The notes under the pieces were generated by a model. It ran no database searches and was not told where the DNA came from. It saw only the letters and a list, made by a program, of their open reading frames with translations. The position numbers and the translations under genes were made by a program. Shown here in pieces: positions 1 to 62,700 of a stretch of 64,000 nucleotides of DNA. Position 1 is the first letter of the stretch, and each line of letters starts with the position of its first letter. The stretch covers positions 738,230-802,229 of the forward strand of contig VZDJ01000043.1 of the NCBI GenBank assembly GCA_008694505.1, in the 5' to 3' direction. The stretch comes from Cyanoderma ruficeps (lineage: Eukaryota > Chordata > Aves > Passeriformes > Timaliidae).

Positions 1-2119
1 GGTGACGTTGGCAAATGGCAAGTTCAAAGTAGAAAAAAGAGATAAATTTGTCAAAGGATTGTGAAGCCCTCCACAGCTTTCTTTTCCCTCCTTCCTTTCT
101 AAAGAAAAAAAAACCCCAAAACAACGAAACAATTACTAATGCTCTGTGGTAAAGAATCTTGGCCCAAATAGGAGTAATTTATTGCTTGCTTTTATTTAAT
201 ATGTCATGCTATTTTTTTTTAGCAATAATATCCAAACTCTACTGCAGTGCTATTTTAAGTAGTGGTATGTCAGAAACCATTTAATTATTAGTGATTTTTT
301 TTTTATTTTTACCCCTCAAAGTGTATTTCTTACTATCAATGACATTTCAACTGGCAGTTATTGGGAACTTGTGTGCCCTTTATCCTCCCTTACAGTTACA
401 GAATCTCTCACCCTTCTTATGAGTTACATGAAGTCCCAGAACCCTGATGAAGACTTGGTTCATTGTCCTCTTGCTGTTGCTGCCAGCTTCTCATACAGTG
501 GTAAATCCTCATCTTTTTGATCCTTTTAATTCTGAGAGGCCTGCATTTTCCTCATCAGTTTTTCTTTCTGTCCTCCATTCCCTTGTCTTGTGGGCTGTGG
601 TAGCATCCTCAACTTTTTGTTTTCTTCAAAGCCAGTATTTAGCACTATTTCACATTCATACAACTGTGGAATCACAGAATGTTAAGAACTAATGGCAGGC
701 AGGCCATTGGCCTTGCAGACACAGCCAACACACATCCACCCATACAGGAACAGTGTTCTTTAAAATATTCAAATATTGCAATATTGTCCCATCATTATGA
801 CCTGTACAATATCCATGGGATTTCACAAGCTGCTTCCTTCTTCTGTTTTCACTTATTTATACAGGGAACTGACAGAAATTCCCATTTCCAAGTCTAAACT
901 GTTTCCAAACACCTTATCATACGACATTCTATGCAGATATTGATCAAGAACTGTTTATGTCTACTTATGAAAAACGTATGATGGATTTTCTTCGCATATC
1001 ATCTGTTGCTTAGGTGCTGTTTACTTTCAGTTCTGAACAAAATTCTTTTATTTTTACTTGTTTCATCATCACTTGCACATCATTCACTGTTTTTCAAGTC
1101 CTTGCACCCTGACAAAAGTAAAAACTTCACCACGGCCTCAACTTTTATTTTCCAGCTTTTAATGGATTTTTTTACATAGATTTTATTTTCTCTACACTCT
1201 TAAAATTCGCCAAATGTTTCAAATATTTTGTCTTTTTTTCTTTTTAATTTCCGAGTCTATCAAAGAATATTACAAACTATTTTGAAGTATATGATTTTTA
1301 CTGTTTTTCTAGAACAGCGTTTAAGCAAGGAAGGATCAGTGTACCCACCTTTTTAACCTACTGAGGCATCCTCAGTTTTTTTTAGGCATGTATACATCCC
1401 TAGAATTGAAATACTTCTTCCTCTAATTGTTATGGAAAAGCAAGCTTTGTTTTATAGTTCCAGTCATTTTCTGTTGAATGACGTCACCAGGTTTGTTGTT
1501 AATCGAAATAAAACAGTAGAGGTGTAGTGAGCTAGAAAATGGATGCTGGCACGCAGAATTGCTAGGCAGAGGGGGAAAATATACAAAACTGCACATCAGG
1601 GAAAAAAAGAAAAAGATTTGGAGCCCAGAGGTAGCAACTAAAATGTCACTGAAAAAAAGAGGTGGCATTGCTCAGGAAGCCTGACTGAGGTGAATGTTTG
1701 CTTGATGATTTTTAACACCCTAAGTAAGGTGAAACTTCTTTGGAGACATAGCCCACCTCTCGAGATATTCTGTGAGCTGCTACTCTCAAGTATAAAGACA
1801 ACAAAAACAAACAACGAAAAATCATAGGTGTTTAAATTCTGACTATGGAAGCTGAAGCATTTTACTCCCATCTGGGGTTTCTTTCCACAATCTCAGAGCC
1901 AGCTTGGTATGCTTTAATGGATTATCCAGGCACTTATGTTCCAGTAAGAGTGAGAAGGCAGAACTACTTCACTTTTCACATTAAAGAACCACATACACTT
2001 CTGGAGAAAGAATAAGCTTTAAGAGAACAGAGACAAAAAGCTGCAGCAGTGGAGACAGAGAAAGGCATTACTGATATTAGATCTATTATGCAAGTGGTTT
2101 TTACAGTGCACTTAAGAGA
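1..2119. other. Upstream flank, no gene recognised
   Basis: This stretch is AT-rich with many short A and T runs and stop codons in all frames. Open frames are under 82 codons and none resembles a known protein. No repeat family was recognised. In human a divergent non-coding transcript starts upstream of SLC12A2; a counterpart here is possible but nothing in the sequence shows it. Confidence 0.6.
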
Positions 2120-2261
2120 GATCCAGAGGCTGGAAGGTAAAACAAGGGGGGGATCCAGGACAGGGGGTGTGAAGGGGCACATGAGTGGGGTGCAGAGAGT
2201 GTGTGAGGAACCAGGGAATGTGTGAGCAGGTCCAGGGGCAATGAGGATGATGGGGGCATTG
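2120..2261. repeat. G-rich minisatellite, left part
   Basis: Loose tandem units of about 20 bases built on TGTGAGGAACCAGGG-like words run up to the CR1 copy that begins near 2262. The same unit type resumes on the far side of that copy, so the CR1 appears to have inserted into an existing minisatellite. Units are diverged and the left edge is approximate. Confidence 0.55.
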
Positions 2262-2671
2262 AAGCATCTCTCATGAGGACAGGTGAGGGAGCTGGACCTG
2301 TTCAGCCTCTAGAAGAGGCAACTGAGAAAGAATCTCATCCTTGTTTATAAATACCGAGAGGATGGAGCCAGGAAGTTGGAGTGGAGCTCAGTTTGGTAAT
2401 GGTCGGTCAATTACCAGGGCAAAAGAAACAGTAGGAGCTGATGCACAGGAACATTCCACCTGAGCATGAAGAACTTCTTCCCTGTGCAGTGACCGAGCAC
2501 AGGAACAGATTGTCCAGGGAGGGTGTGGAGTCTCTGTCTCTGGAGACATTCCAGAGCCGTCTGCACACAATCCAGTGCCATGTGCTTTGGGATGACCCTG
2601 GCTGAGCAGGGAGATCGGACCAGATCAGCCAGTGTGGTCTCTTTCAACCTGACCCAGTCTTGATTTCTGTC
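2262..2671 (+). mobile_element. CR1 LINE 3' end, plus orientation
   Basis: The segment follows the avian CR1 3' terminal consensus as I remember it: a block like GAGCTGGACCTGTTCAGCC, then TTTATAAATA, then GAAGAACTTCTTCCCTGTG, then GGTGTGGAGTCTCTGTCTC, then a terminal TTTCAACCTGACCC near 2646. It is 5'-truncated as usual for CR1 and diverged by scattered substitutions, so it is old. It has no coding capacity. Confidence 0.85.
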
Positions 2672-2960
2672 GGGTGGCTGAGGAACTGCGGGGTGTGTGA
2701 GGAACTGGGGGTTTGTTAGGGGATCTAGGGGTGTATGTGAGGGACCAGGGTGTGTGTGTGTGAGTTCTGGGACTGTATGTGAGAAACAGGAGGGACGTGA
2801 GGAGTTATAGGGATATATGAGGGGTCTGAGGAGCTGTGTGAGGCACCAAAGCATGTGAGAGCTCTGGGGGCGTGAGGGAACCTGATGTTTATGAGGGGCC
2901 CAGGGGGNGTCTGAGGGGTCTCAGGAGCACCCGAAGGGTCCAGACTCTCTGCCGCACCAC
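2672..2960. repeat. G-rich minisatellite, right part
   Basis: About a dozen diverged units of 17-23 bases, each starting TGTGAGG, TATGAGG or TCTGAGG and ending in a G run, run directly into the CpG island. A single undetermined base (n) sits at 2908 inside a G run, as expected where reads fail in G-rich repeats. Several nearby GGG to GGGGG runs on the + strand could support G-quadruplex folding. Confidence 0.65.
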
Positions 2961-2987
2961 GCCATTCCAACGAGGCCCCCGCACTCC

Positions 2988-2997
2988 TCTCGCGAGA
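2988..2997. promoter_or_regulatory. TCTCGCGAGA palindrome (BANP-type CGCG element)
   Basis: A perfect 10-base palindrome lies in the CpG island about 440 bases before the ATG. This exact word is the known methylation-sensitive binding motif of BANP and marks CpG-island promoters of broadly expressed genes. The match is seen directly; binding in this species is inferred. Confidence 0.7.
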
Positions 2998-3433
2998 CGT
3001 GGCGGCGGCCGGCGGGGCTGTGCCGGGCGAGATCGCGGCGCGGCCCCCCTGCCCCTCCCAGCGCCGCCTCGGGGCGGATGCGGCGGGGCCGCCATAGTGC
3101 GGGCGGGAGGAGCCGCCACCGCCCGGCCGGGGACGCGTTCCCGCCGCCCCCTCCGCCGCAGCCGGGAGCGGGCGGAGCCTGCGCGGCGCCGCCGGTTTTT
3201 CCCCCCTCGCATCCCTTCCGCCGCGCCAGCTGGGGAAGCGACCGCGCTCCTGCCTGGGCAGATCGGGATCGGGCAGAGGGACCGGAGGCACCGTCACCTG
3301 GCGCTGCGGCGGGGGCGGGGTGCGGTGCTGTGTCTGCGGCAGCCCCGGGGCGCTGCTCGGCAGTTTAAAGCAACGGAACCGTTGGCCGGGAGGGGCGTTC
3401 AGAGCAGTGGCGGCCACAGAGCGCGGGGAAGGC

Positions 3434-54308
<50,875 letters not shown>

Positions 54309-54591
54309 GAGTGTTGCACATGGCACAGCTGTGATGAAATGGTACTGCAGTGCCCAGGGGAGAGTGACTGCCGTGGTCTATAGTTCATTAACATCACAAA
54401 GGCAAAAAGAGACTCTTCTTTCACTATTTCACTGACTTGAAAGCACACAAGGAAAGTCACTGTATTTCTAAAGTTGTGACATCTTCAGTTTTATTCTATA
54501 TTTTCTGTAATTTAATCTTGCTTAATGGGGGAGGATTCCTTGTTAGACTGAAGAACAAGATGAGCTTTTTGTTTGCTATTTGAATAGCAGC

Positions 54592-54597
54592 AATAAA
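54592..54597 (+). terminator. SLC12A2: Proximal poly(A) signal AATAAA
   Basis: First canonical hexamer after the stop, 284 bases downstream, followed within 20 bases by a TTGTATTTTTG-like U-rich stretch. Its use would give a short 3' UTR. Confidence 0.55.
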
Positions 54598-55822
54598 ATG
54601 TTGTATTTTTGATCAATGAAAGGATTATAGATTTATAAAAGCCTTTTAGCCTTGAGGTGCCTTCTGAAATTAACCAAATCTCACCCATACATCCTATTTT
54701 GTAAATTTATATAGAATGTCAAAATCTGCCTTCAACTAAGAGTTTCGATCAGACTTCCTTTAGTTTTTAGTCTATTCCATATTACAATAAAAATGAATGC
54801 TGCTTTTCAGTCTTCCATTGAGCTATTAGTTCTTAGTACTGTATGTTTTTTGTCATCAGAAAGTCTTTTGGGTTTTTTTTCTTTGGTTTGGTTGGTTTGG
54901 TTTTTTTTCTATTATTACATCTGTTAGATTTAAAGGTGAGAATTAGGGCAGGTCAGTTGAACTAAAGCAAATCCCTGACATTACTGTCACTAAGTTTTGT
55001 AACAGTTATAATAAAACTAATTATTCTTGTAGAGAGGGTTCTTTTTCTCAGATCTGACAATGTGTACTACTTCAGCAGTAGTCTGAGACAGCTAATTTTA
55101 TCTACCTTGACAGAGTCTTAGCTCAGCTGTGAAATCAAGTTCATCTTGCTGGGTGAGGCTTTTTATCTTAATACAAATTGGAAGAAAATAAAAGACAAGA
55201 CCTGTCCTAGTTCTTGGCCTCTTACAATTTAGTATCACTTTCAACTTACTTTTGAAACAAAACTCGACTTAAGGCTTGAATGGGGATAATATAAGCAATG
55301 TGATGCTATCTAACAGAAAACAGTAAACACTATGTGGAATTGTGCTATCCAGTATGAAATGTAAAAGCTGCAGTTCTCTCGCGTTTTTCAACAAATGGTT
55401 AAACGGACCACTTAGTTCTTAGGGGAGATGTTTTTAGGTCAATTCATTCAGTTGTCAGAAAATGAATTTAGTCTTATTAAATAATACTCAGGTTTGATCG
55501 TCTAGCAATTTTGATCTATTCCATACATCCCACTTTATACATTTTCTATGTTCAATAAAGAAACTGCCAGTCTTGTGTGCCCTTTCATCGTATATTTTGA
55601 AAACTTCATAATTTAGTCTACTACGAACACGTGCAAAAGAAATTTAACTTGAGCCTTTGTATAAAGGTTAGTAATGCAAACTGTTTTTTAAATTCCTGAT
55701 AATTTTTTGATAGAAAGGATTGCCTAAAAACATTTCACAAGCTTTTGATATTAGCATTGGACATGCTACTGGATCAGTTTACCAGTGGGTGAGTGACTTT
55801 CATTTAAGGATGCACAGAAAAG

Positions 55823-55922
55823 GTTGGGGGGTTTTTGTTTTGTTTTTGTTTGGTTTGGTGTGGGTGTTTTGTTTTTGTTTGGTTGAGGGGGTTTTTTTGG
55901 TTGTGTTTTTTTTGGGTTTTTT
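55823..55922 (+). repeat. G/T-rich tract in 3' UTR
   Basis: About 100 bases almost purely G and T on the sense strand, with four runs of three or more G (near 55826, 55862, 55887, 55914). Same word composition as the intron 10 tract. Confidence 0.85.
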
Positions 55923-57179
55923 TGCTAAACACAGGATCACATTGAAATGTAACTTCCTTTTGAAGGACAAAGTATAATCATTGTGTGGCAAGGTAGAGCT
56001 TCATCTTCTTGTGATTAAAGATAAAAATACACTGTGCAGTGTACACTATTTTCAAGTTCTTGGTAAACTGCGAAATTTTTTTTTTTTTTTTCTGTTTCTG
56101 TCAGTTGGATTTGAGACTACGGAATCATTTCACTTCTGAAAAACTTCTAAGAAAAACAAAATGCATGTCTTGCTGCTAAGTGTGAGATAACTGATGCCAG
56201 CATGAACCCAGCTTGTTATGATAAAATGTAAGACAAGACAGACAGTGTGGGGTCAAAATGATGTTTCCTTCCAGGTGAGGGGATGTGGATCAAACTTAGC
56301 AACATAAATATCACAGGTTTTACAGTGTTTTGTAGGGGATAAGGTTGTCACATTGTGCATATGGAATCATTGCCACATTTTCCTTGTTTCGTGGGTAACA
56401 TTCTTTTGAGCAGATGGACATACGGCATGGACTTTGTGCTGCTATCTTAAACAAAATACAAAAACAACATGTGCACAGGTACACTTATTTAAAAAGGTTT
56501 ATTTTCCCATTCAGGAAACCATTGCTTGTGGTCTGTAACAGCACAGAAACCAAATGAAGTGTGTGTATACATGCATATATGTGTATAAAATTATATAAAA
56601 GTATATCTAAATATACATAATGGGGATAGTTAAAGTCATGTCTGTGAAATACCATAGGATGCTTTTCACATGCACTGTCAGGCATGAGGGCAAATTCCAA
56701 GACTATTTGCTCACTTAAATTTGAACAATTAATAGTAGTTGTCTGCAGCAGATGTCAGATAGTGGCAGTCACTCCCAACTCCTGCTTTGATTTTGCCGCC
56801 AGATTTACTTATGTTCCAATCATCATTAATTACATGGAAAATAAAATCACTTACACATGGCAATTCATACCTTCTTACAGATTAGGTTCCTTTGTATGGG
56901 TTTAGAAAGACAATAATAGCTGGTGCAAATCAATTATTTATTTGTTCACTTGTATCTAGGTTTCCTTTTACATACATTTTTATATACTTTTTTCTGACAT
57001 TACATATTTTAAAAATAACAAAAAATAATTTAAAAGATTTGAGTGTTAGTGGGTCATGGCCCACGTGGTTCGAGGATGTAAGATTTGACACTGTACTGTA
57101 ACTGTCCCACACAAATGCTTTTCTAATGTTTTAACGTAATTATTGCAGTTAATACTTTGTACCAGGGGGATGTCACTGC

Positions 57180-57190
57180 AATAAAATAAA
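57180..57190 (+). terminator. SLC12A2: Distal poly(A) signal (two overlapping AATAAA)
   Basis: AATAAAATAAA followed by a T/GT-rich downstream element. It is the best candidate for the main mRNA end because it matches the expected 3' UTR length. A retroviral LTR begins 111 bases beyond it. Confidence 0.7.
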
Positions 57191-57301
57191 TGAATTCAAT
57201 ACAACTCTCTTGTCTAACAAAGCCTTTTTTGTTGTTTGTCAGAAGGGAATAATGTTCATCATTCAAAGGTTAATGGTGAGTTTGATTCCTGATACGAATA
57301 T

Positions 57302-57939
57302 TGTCCTGATTTAGGGCAAATTTTGGGAAGAAACCTCTGACTGGGGTCCCTCCAGAAAGCTAATTCAAGCAACCCCTCTCCCAACTGGTTCAGGAAAACT
57401 TTCCGTAGAGAAAAAGTGGAAAAAAAATGTTTATTCAACAGGCAAAGTGTTCACAAGCATAAAAAATGAATAATATTAAACAATAAAACCTCTTGTCGTT
57501 CTGAAGAGAGATGGCAAAATTGAGAAAGTTCTTGCTGTGCGTTGTAGCTCAGCTCTCCCAGTCTCTTATTGGTCCCTCTGGCCCTGGAAAATGCTGTCCT
57601 GCGCCCTAGTGAGCCGCATGTGCAAGTTCCTGGTGTTGTTCTGGGTTTTTCCGTCCAGAACAGATTTAAGCAGTTCAAGAAAAAGGAGAATAAAACCACA
57701 GCCCCAGGAACTTCTCTGCCTCAGCTAGCCAAAAACTAACTAAAAAGCGAAGGAGAGCTCTCTCCTGCTGTCCACTGCAGACGAAACAGTCCGGGAGCAG
57801 AATGCGCATTTTCTGCAAACAAACTCTTCTTTCCCTCCCCTTTGCTCTGGGAACCAGTCTTAAAGGTGTAAAACTTAAAATCCAGCATAAACAGAACAGA
57901 CAGTCGGGGGTACAAGCATCACAAAGTGACCCAAGGACA
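57302..57939 (-). mobile_element. Solo LTR, minus orientation, 638 bp
   Basis: The element starts TGTCCTGATTT and ends CCAAGGACA, giving TGTCCT/AGGACA inverted termini. It is flanked on both sides by AATAT (57297-57301 and 57940-57944), a perfect 5-base target duplication. On the minus strand a TTGAATAAAC poly(A) signal lies late in the element, which sets the orientation. I recall this LTR type from songbird genomes. No internal retroviral genes remain. Confidence 0.88.
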
Positions 57940-57944
57940 AATAT

Positions 57945-59099
57945 TATTGCATCTATCTGATAAGTGCACCTTTATAGTGGAATTTGAGCTTAATTTATGT
58001 GTCTGGTATTAGACCAAAATCATGTTTTTTGGGCAGCTGCATTTGCCTCTAGTAGGTCTAGAAACAGCAGTCATTGCATAAGAAATGAACCTTTTAAAAT
58101 TTGCCATGACTTGCCAGACAGCACAGACCCATCTTCAGCCTTTGGAGTGTGTCAGCTGCAATGGTGGTATCTGAAAATCTCTTCCAATTCATTTTGCTCC
58201 TCCATACAGAGAAGGACTCTCTTAACTCCTCTGTCTCCCGTTAAAAGAGAAGTCCACTGGGACATGAAATGTGTTGGGAAAATAGCTTCTCAGACTGTTG
58301 CAAAGTTGCTTTGTAAGCAAGACGTATTTGGCCCTAACTTAAGTACTACTGAATTTGAAGTACTTTTTAGTGTACTTCAAATCTCAGTACACTAAAAAGT
58401 ACTGAAATTTGACGTTTAAAAGCATAAATAAAGGGTGAGTTCTTTTATTAAAATCCTACAGAACACTGAAAAACAGTTTTGATATTTAATCTTGGCTACA
58501 TTTGGAGTTGTTCTGCATATTCACTGTTCGTGTTTAAATTGAGGCCTTAGGAGTGAGGTTTGGAGGCCACTGGGAAGGGAAAGCTTCTTGAAAATACCCT
58601 GCCAGCTCCAATGGCATTGGCTCTAGCCTGGTTTATTCTGTGAAGAGGCAGCAAAGGTTTGTAGCCGCTTTTTCTAGATCCTCCTGTTTGCTTGATGCAA
58701 GTGTGAAGAAGTGGATCTGAATAACTACATTACCTTGCACTGAATTCATACACTAGTGACCTCAAGCATGCATTTGAAGGTTAAAAAATGAGGATTTGAT
58801 CAAGGTCGATCTGATCACTTTAGAAGAGAATGAAGGCTCTGCAGGGAATGAATGCTGTGATTTTGTTTTGAAACAGGGAAGCGGGACACCCTTCACCTTG
58901 GTGGTGCTGGTTCTTCACCAGTCTGTCTACGCTTCTCACATAACCCCTGTGGGATCCTGTAAATCTCAAAGCCTGGTTTGTGTTCAGCTGGGGTGGGAGC
59001 CAGGCTTCAGGTCAGTTCGACCACTCAGGCAGCAGATGGTGCATCATTAAATCCCTCCTGCTAATCTGCCTTTGTGTGATGCAAAGCAGGTTTCCAGAG
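57945..59099. other. Intergenic, double hairpin only
   Basis: No gene recognised. The one structure is the overlapping inverted-repeat pair at 58354-58403. The longest open frame (132 codons, ending near 58395) has no recognisable content. Confidence 0.6.
58354..58403. repeat. Two overlapping, mutually exclusive hairpins
   Basis: AGTACTTTTTAGTGTACT (58359-58376) is the exact reverse complement of 58386-58403, an 18-bp stem with a 9-base loop. The same left arm is shared by a second perfect stem, TTTGAAGTAC (58354-58363) with GTACTTCAAA (58372-58381), 10 bp with an 8-base loop. Confidence 0.85.
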
Positions 59100-59765
59100 T
59101 GTCTTAGGTTGCAATGTAAAATGTAACCAAAAGCATGTGAATTCTATCACTATCTTGAAAACAGGTGGAACAGTGTTATCTCTTCTTCAGAGGGGATATC
59201 TTCTATTAATGGCCATTGAGTGTCACTGTCTGACTGATAAAATTACATCATCCCATTGTGAGATGCTCTGCCCAGTGGGAGGAGCCAAGCATTCCTATCT
59301 GGATAAAAATCTGAGCTTTAGAACATCAGAGCAGCCTGTTTCCACTGGATTCCCAGAGGAAGACCAGACCCATCTACATCATCACTAGACCTTCAGAGGA
59401 AAACCACACCCCTCTACAGGATCATTGCTTCAACAGAACCACATCTGTCACTCCAGGAAGACTGCAGCCACCATTTAATTGGATTGCTACCAACATCCTG
59501 ACCAGCAGGGTGTCAGGCTGTATTCTGACTCTGTCAGTGGGTTTTTGTTTGTTTTTTAGGGGTTTTTTGTTTGTTTGTTTTTTAGCTACTGCATTTTTAT
59601 TTAATTGTCCTAGTGAAGAACTATTATTCCTATTCCTGTATCTTTGCTTGAGAGCCCCTTAATTTCAAAATTATAGTAATTCAGAGGGAGAGAGTTTACA
59701 TTTTCCATTTCAAGGGAGGCTCCTGCTTTCCTTAGCAGACACCTATATTTTCACATTGAGACACA
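59100..59765 (+). mobile_element. Solo LTR, plus orientation, about 666 bp
   Basis: Starts TGTCTTAGGTTGCAATG and ends ...GAGACACA, with AGAG on both sides (59096-59099 and 59766-59769). Internal blocks such as GCCCAGTGGGAGGAGCCAAG, a GGATAAAAATCTGAGC TATA-like region and CTATTATTCCTATTCC match an LTR I recall from songbirds. The usual AATAAA after CCTA has decayed (CCTAGTGAAG). No internal genes. A related copy in reverse lies at 63648. Confidence 0.82.
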
Positions 59766-62700
59766 AGAGTTAACTCTGGATTAGGCTGGTGGAGGTCGCT
59801 GCCTGTATTTAGGACAGAGAGAGATGCACGTTGATCCACAGCTTTGAGTGCTAACATGGAAGGAGAAAATGGTGAAGCAGTAGCAGGCACATTCTCCGAA
59901 CAGCAGCAGGGAAGATATTTTTCTTCAAGTACAGGAGGCTTCCTATGCCCAGAGGTACATCTGGTGCTGACAGACTGTGCTCCATCCTTCGGGCTCCTCT
60001 GGACTTGCTGACAGCTGTACGAACAGAAGTTACCAAGGCGAGCCTGTGCTGACTTCTTACACCCCTGTCTTTGCTGAACTGAGAGCAGCAAAAGGATCCC
60101 GAGAGCAGTTTCTTTGTCACTCCTGTGGTGTGCCTGCTGTCTCTTCCAGAAAACATTGGCTTTCTATCTCCACGAACCCTTTCTGCATCCTGCCCTCTGC
60201 CACCCTCCTGCACCCTGCCTGCACAGCCAGCTTTAATTGCACCTCACAACGCATCAGGGAGCAGGGAAAGGGAATCCTTCAGGATTTAAACTGTCAGGCC
60301 ATGTTAAATTAAACTTTTTAACACATCTTCCTCTAAAGATTTCTCAGTAGTGAGCCAATCTACAGAGAGCAACAGCAAAGGCCTGCAGGGAAATGTCCAC
60401 CTGCTCTGCCCTCTAATAGTGATGTAAAAATAAGAGTAAGGCAGCCGGTCCTGTGGCCCTCACAGCCCTCTCATCCCTGTTGACAGCAATCTAATGGCAG
60501 TAGCCCCTGGCTCAGAGAGATTTGCCTCACAGTCCTGCTCTCTAGGATCTGGGGAAAACCGACCCTGCTGAGCTGCAGCCAAAACAAACTCCGGTGTGAG
60601 GTTCCGCGTCCAGGTACATCCCCTGTTAGCCCCTCAGATCCATCCACAGTGATAATAAAACTCCTGCTAATGGAACATCATTTTTATAAGGGAAATCCTA
60701 TTCCTGTACAGCTTCTAGGAGTTCCAGCTAAAATCACATCACCAGGTGGCACCACTGCCTTTCAGCGTTTCATGTAATGCCTGAAGCTGCACTGTCAAAT
60801 GCGCTCTTCCTGCACTGTTCCATTGATTTCATTCATTAAACTACTTAGTACTTTGAATAAACAACAAATATCAGCATAATAACATTGTTTTCTGTAATCT
60901 TTGTTATATTTTAGGCTGGATTGGTGAAGAGTTTTAAGATTCATTCTGCTAGGCCTTGTGGGAAAAAGATACTGTGGTTTTGCTCCAAAGAGATACAGAA
61001 ACCCTCAAGCAGAAGCTGCCAGATGAGTTCAAACAGCCTTTTTACCACCGAGTAACCATTTCATAACACACTGGGTGCTGCTTGCTTTTCTCAGTGGCTC
61101 TTTGAGCTGTGTTAACCTTAGGAGCAGAAGGAGAAATGTTGCAGGCAGAGAAAGAAGAGATGTTAGAACACACTGGCATGTCCCATCTAGTTTTAGAGTG
61201 ATATATGACATTCCAATAAGGCATTTTACTTCATAAGTAACAACACAACTGCCTGCCACTTCCAGCTACAAAGGTGGAAAAAATGCTTTGTGTCATCCTG
61301 AAATATGCAGGTACTGGCTGCTTAAAGCACTGAAGGAAACTGAACCACGTAGCACTAGACACATTTTCAAATTAATTTAGCTTGAAAATAACTTTATCAC
61401 TCTGTTGAACAGTTTTACAGCTACTTAATCCTGGAACATCTCTGCAATTAAATTCATCTGTGCAAAGCAGATGGTAACATGGAGTCAGCCACGAGCAAAG
61501 TATTTCCACAGGCTCTGGCTGAAAATTAAAGAGCTGGGATTTGCCTTGAAATATCCTCACTTTCAGCCCTGTTAAGTTACTCATTTTTTCAGACCAAGCT
61601 GTCTGGCTGGATGATTTAACCACAGCATTGCAAATTATAGGGACTCTTGAACAATTCCATTGTACTGCTGTTACCAATTGCATATAACAACATTTAGGGT
61701 AGTGTTAAATAAAATTACACATCAAGTAAGGGGTGGGACACCTCTCCAGAGGAATGTGCCAGATAATCCAGTGCTAGCCTCTGTGTTTTGTAAACCCTGG
61801 GGCCTCTCTCATGGGTAGCAGTGCTGAAGAAAAAATTGAATCAAAACTGTTTGATAAGGTGCAAAAATATCAGCACAGAAGTCAAGCTTGTAGTTCAAGC
61901 ACCTGAAAATCATGGCAGGTCAAAGCACAGTGCCTGCCAAGAGGAGCAAACAGCACTCTGCAGAGTCAACCAAGGACAACTATTTGCAGAATTAGCAGGT
62001 GAAATCAAGGCTAACCACACACTAGTGTGGGCTTTCATGTGGGATTTTGACTAACCTCATACAGATTTCATTTTATGGAGTGTTGTTAAGAGTCTTTGTT
62101 CTCATTAAAATCTTTTTGTACCCTTCAAGCAGTAAGAGTAGTAACTCAGGCATGGCAGGATTTATGAGGAGAGTTCAGCCTTTGGCAAATACATTACAAA
62201 CCTTACTGAGCACTCTTTATTCATGGTATTTTTATTTTCATTGTATTGCAGGGCTTGGGGGTAGCTTTCATGGTCTTGCCATGTTTGTAAGGATCTAGAA
62301 AAATGAGGCTTTATTCTCAGCTGAGACTTAGAAGTGCAAGGTTACAATTTCCTCTCCAGTCAGAACACAGATCTCATTTTTTCCATCCTGTTGGCCAGCC
62401 CTCAAACCCATCAGTCATTCTAGAAAACCCATTCTGCCCCAGACACAAAATATTCCAGCATTAATTTCTGGTTTGGAGTCTGTCTTTGCAAATGTATCCA
62501 TGTGCCATCACTCCAAATGAATCACAGTCGAGAAATTTTTACTTTCCCAGGATTAAACCAGGTTAGTAATAAACCCCATCTTCTCCTGCTGTAGCTTTGG
62601 CTATACGTAGTCAGTCTTTAAATAAAGGGCAGTAAGCTCTGAGCTGGTAGTTTTGTCCTTGTTCTGATAATTAACCATACTCTGTGGCAGTTTTTATGCC

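Larger units (their letters stand above)
54309..57210 (+). other. SLC12A2: SLC12A2 3' UTR with alternative poly(A) signals
   Basis: AATAAA occurs at 54592, 54786, 55010, 55187, 55554 and 57180 (with a second overlapping copy at 57185). The last is followed by a T/GT-rich block at about 57224-57240, the usual downstream element, and gives a 3' UTR of about 2.9 kb, close to what I recall for mammalian SLC12A2. Earlier signals could give shorter transcripts. The region also holds G/T-rich tracts near 54870-54910 and 55823-55922. The end point is inferred, not observed. Confidence 0.75.

Noticed and set aside
447..692. Small frame with a signal-peptide-like start (MKTWFIVLLLLLPASHT)
   Set aside because: T-rich DNA often yields leucine/phenylalanine-rich starts by chance. 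The rest has no conserved features, and no splice partners or promoter are evident.
3320..3433. N-terminal extension of NKCC1 from an upstream in-frame GTG
   Set aside because: The frame is open, but the first codon is GTG and the extension has no similarity to NKCC1. The ATG at 3434 has good context and fits the family.
59732..60312. Frames of 111-120 codons on both strands after the LTR
   Set aside because: No recognisable domain and no splice or poly(A) context; two of the frames overlap on the same strand in different phases. Treated as chance.
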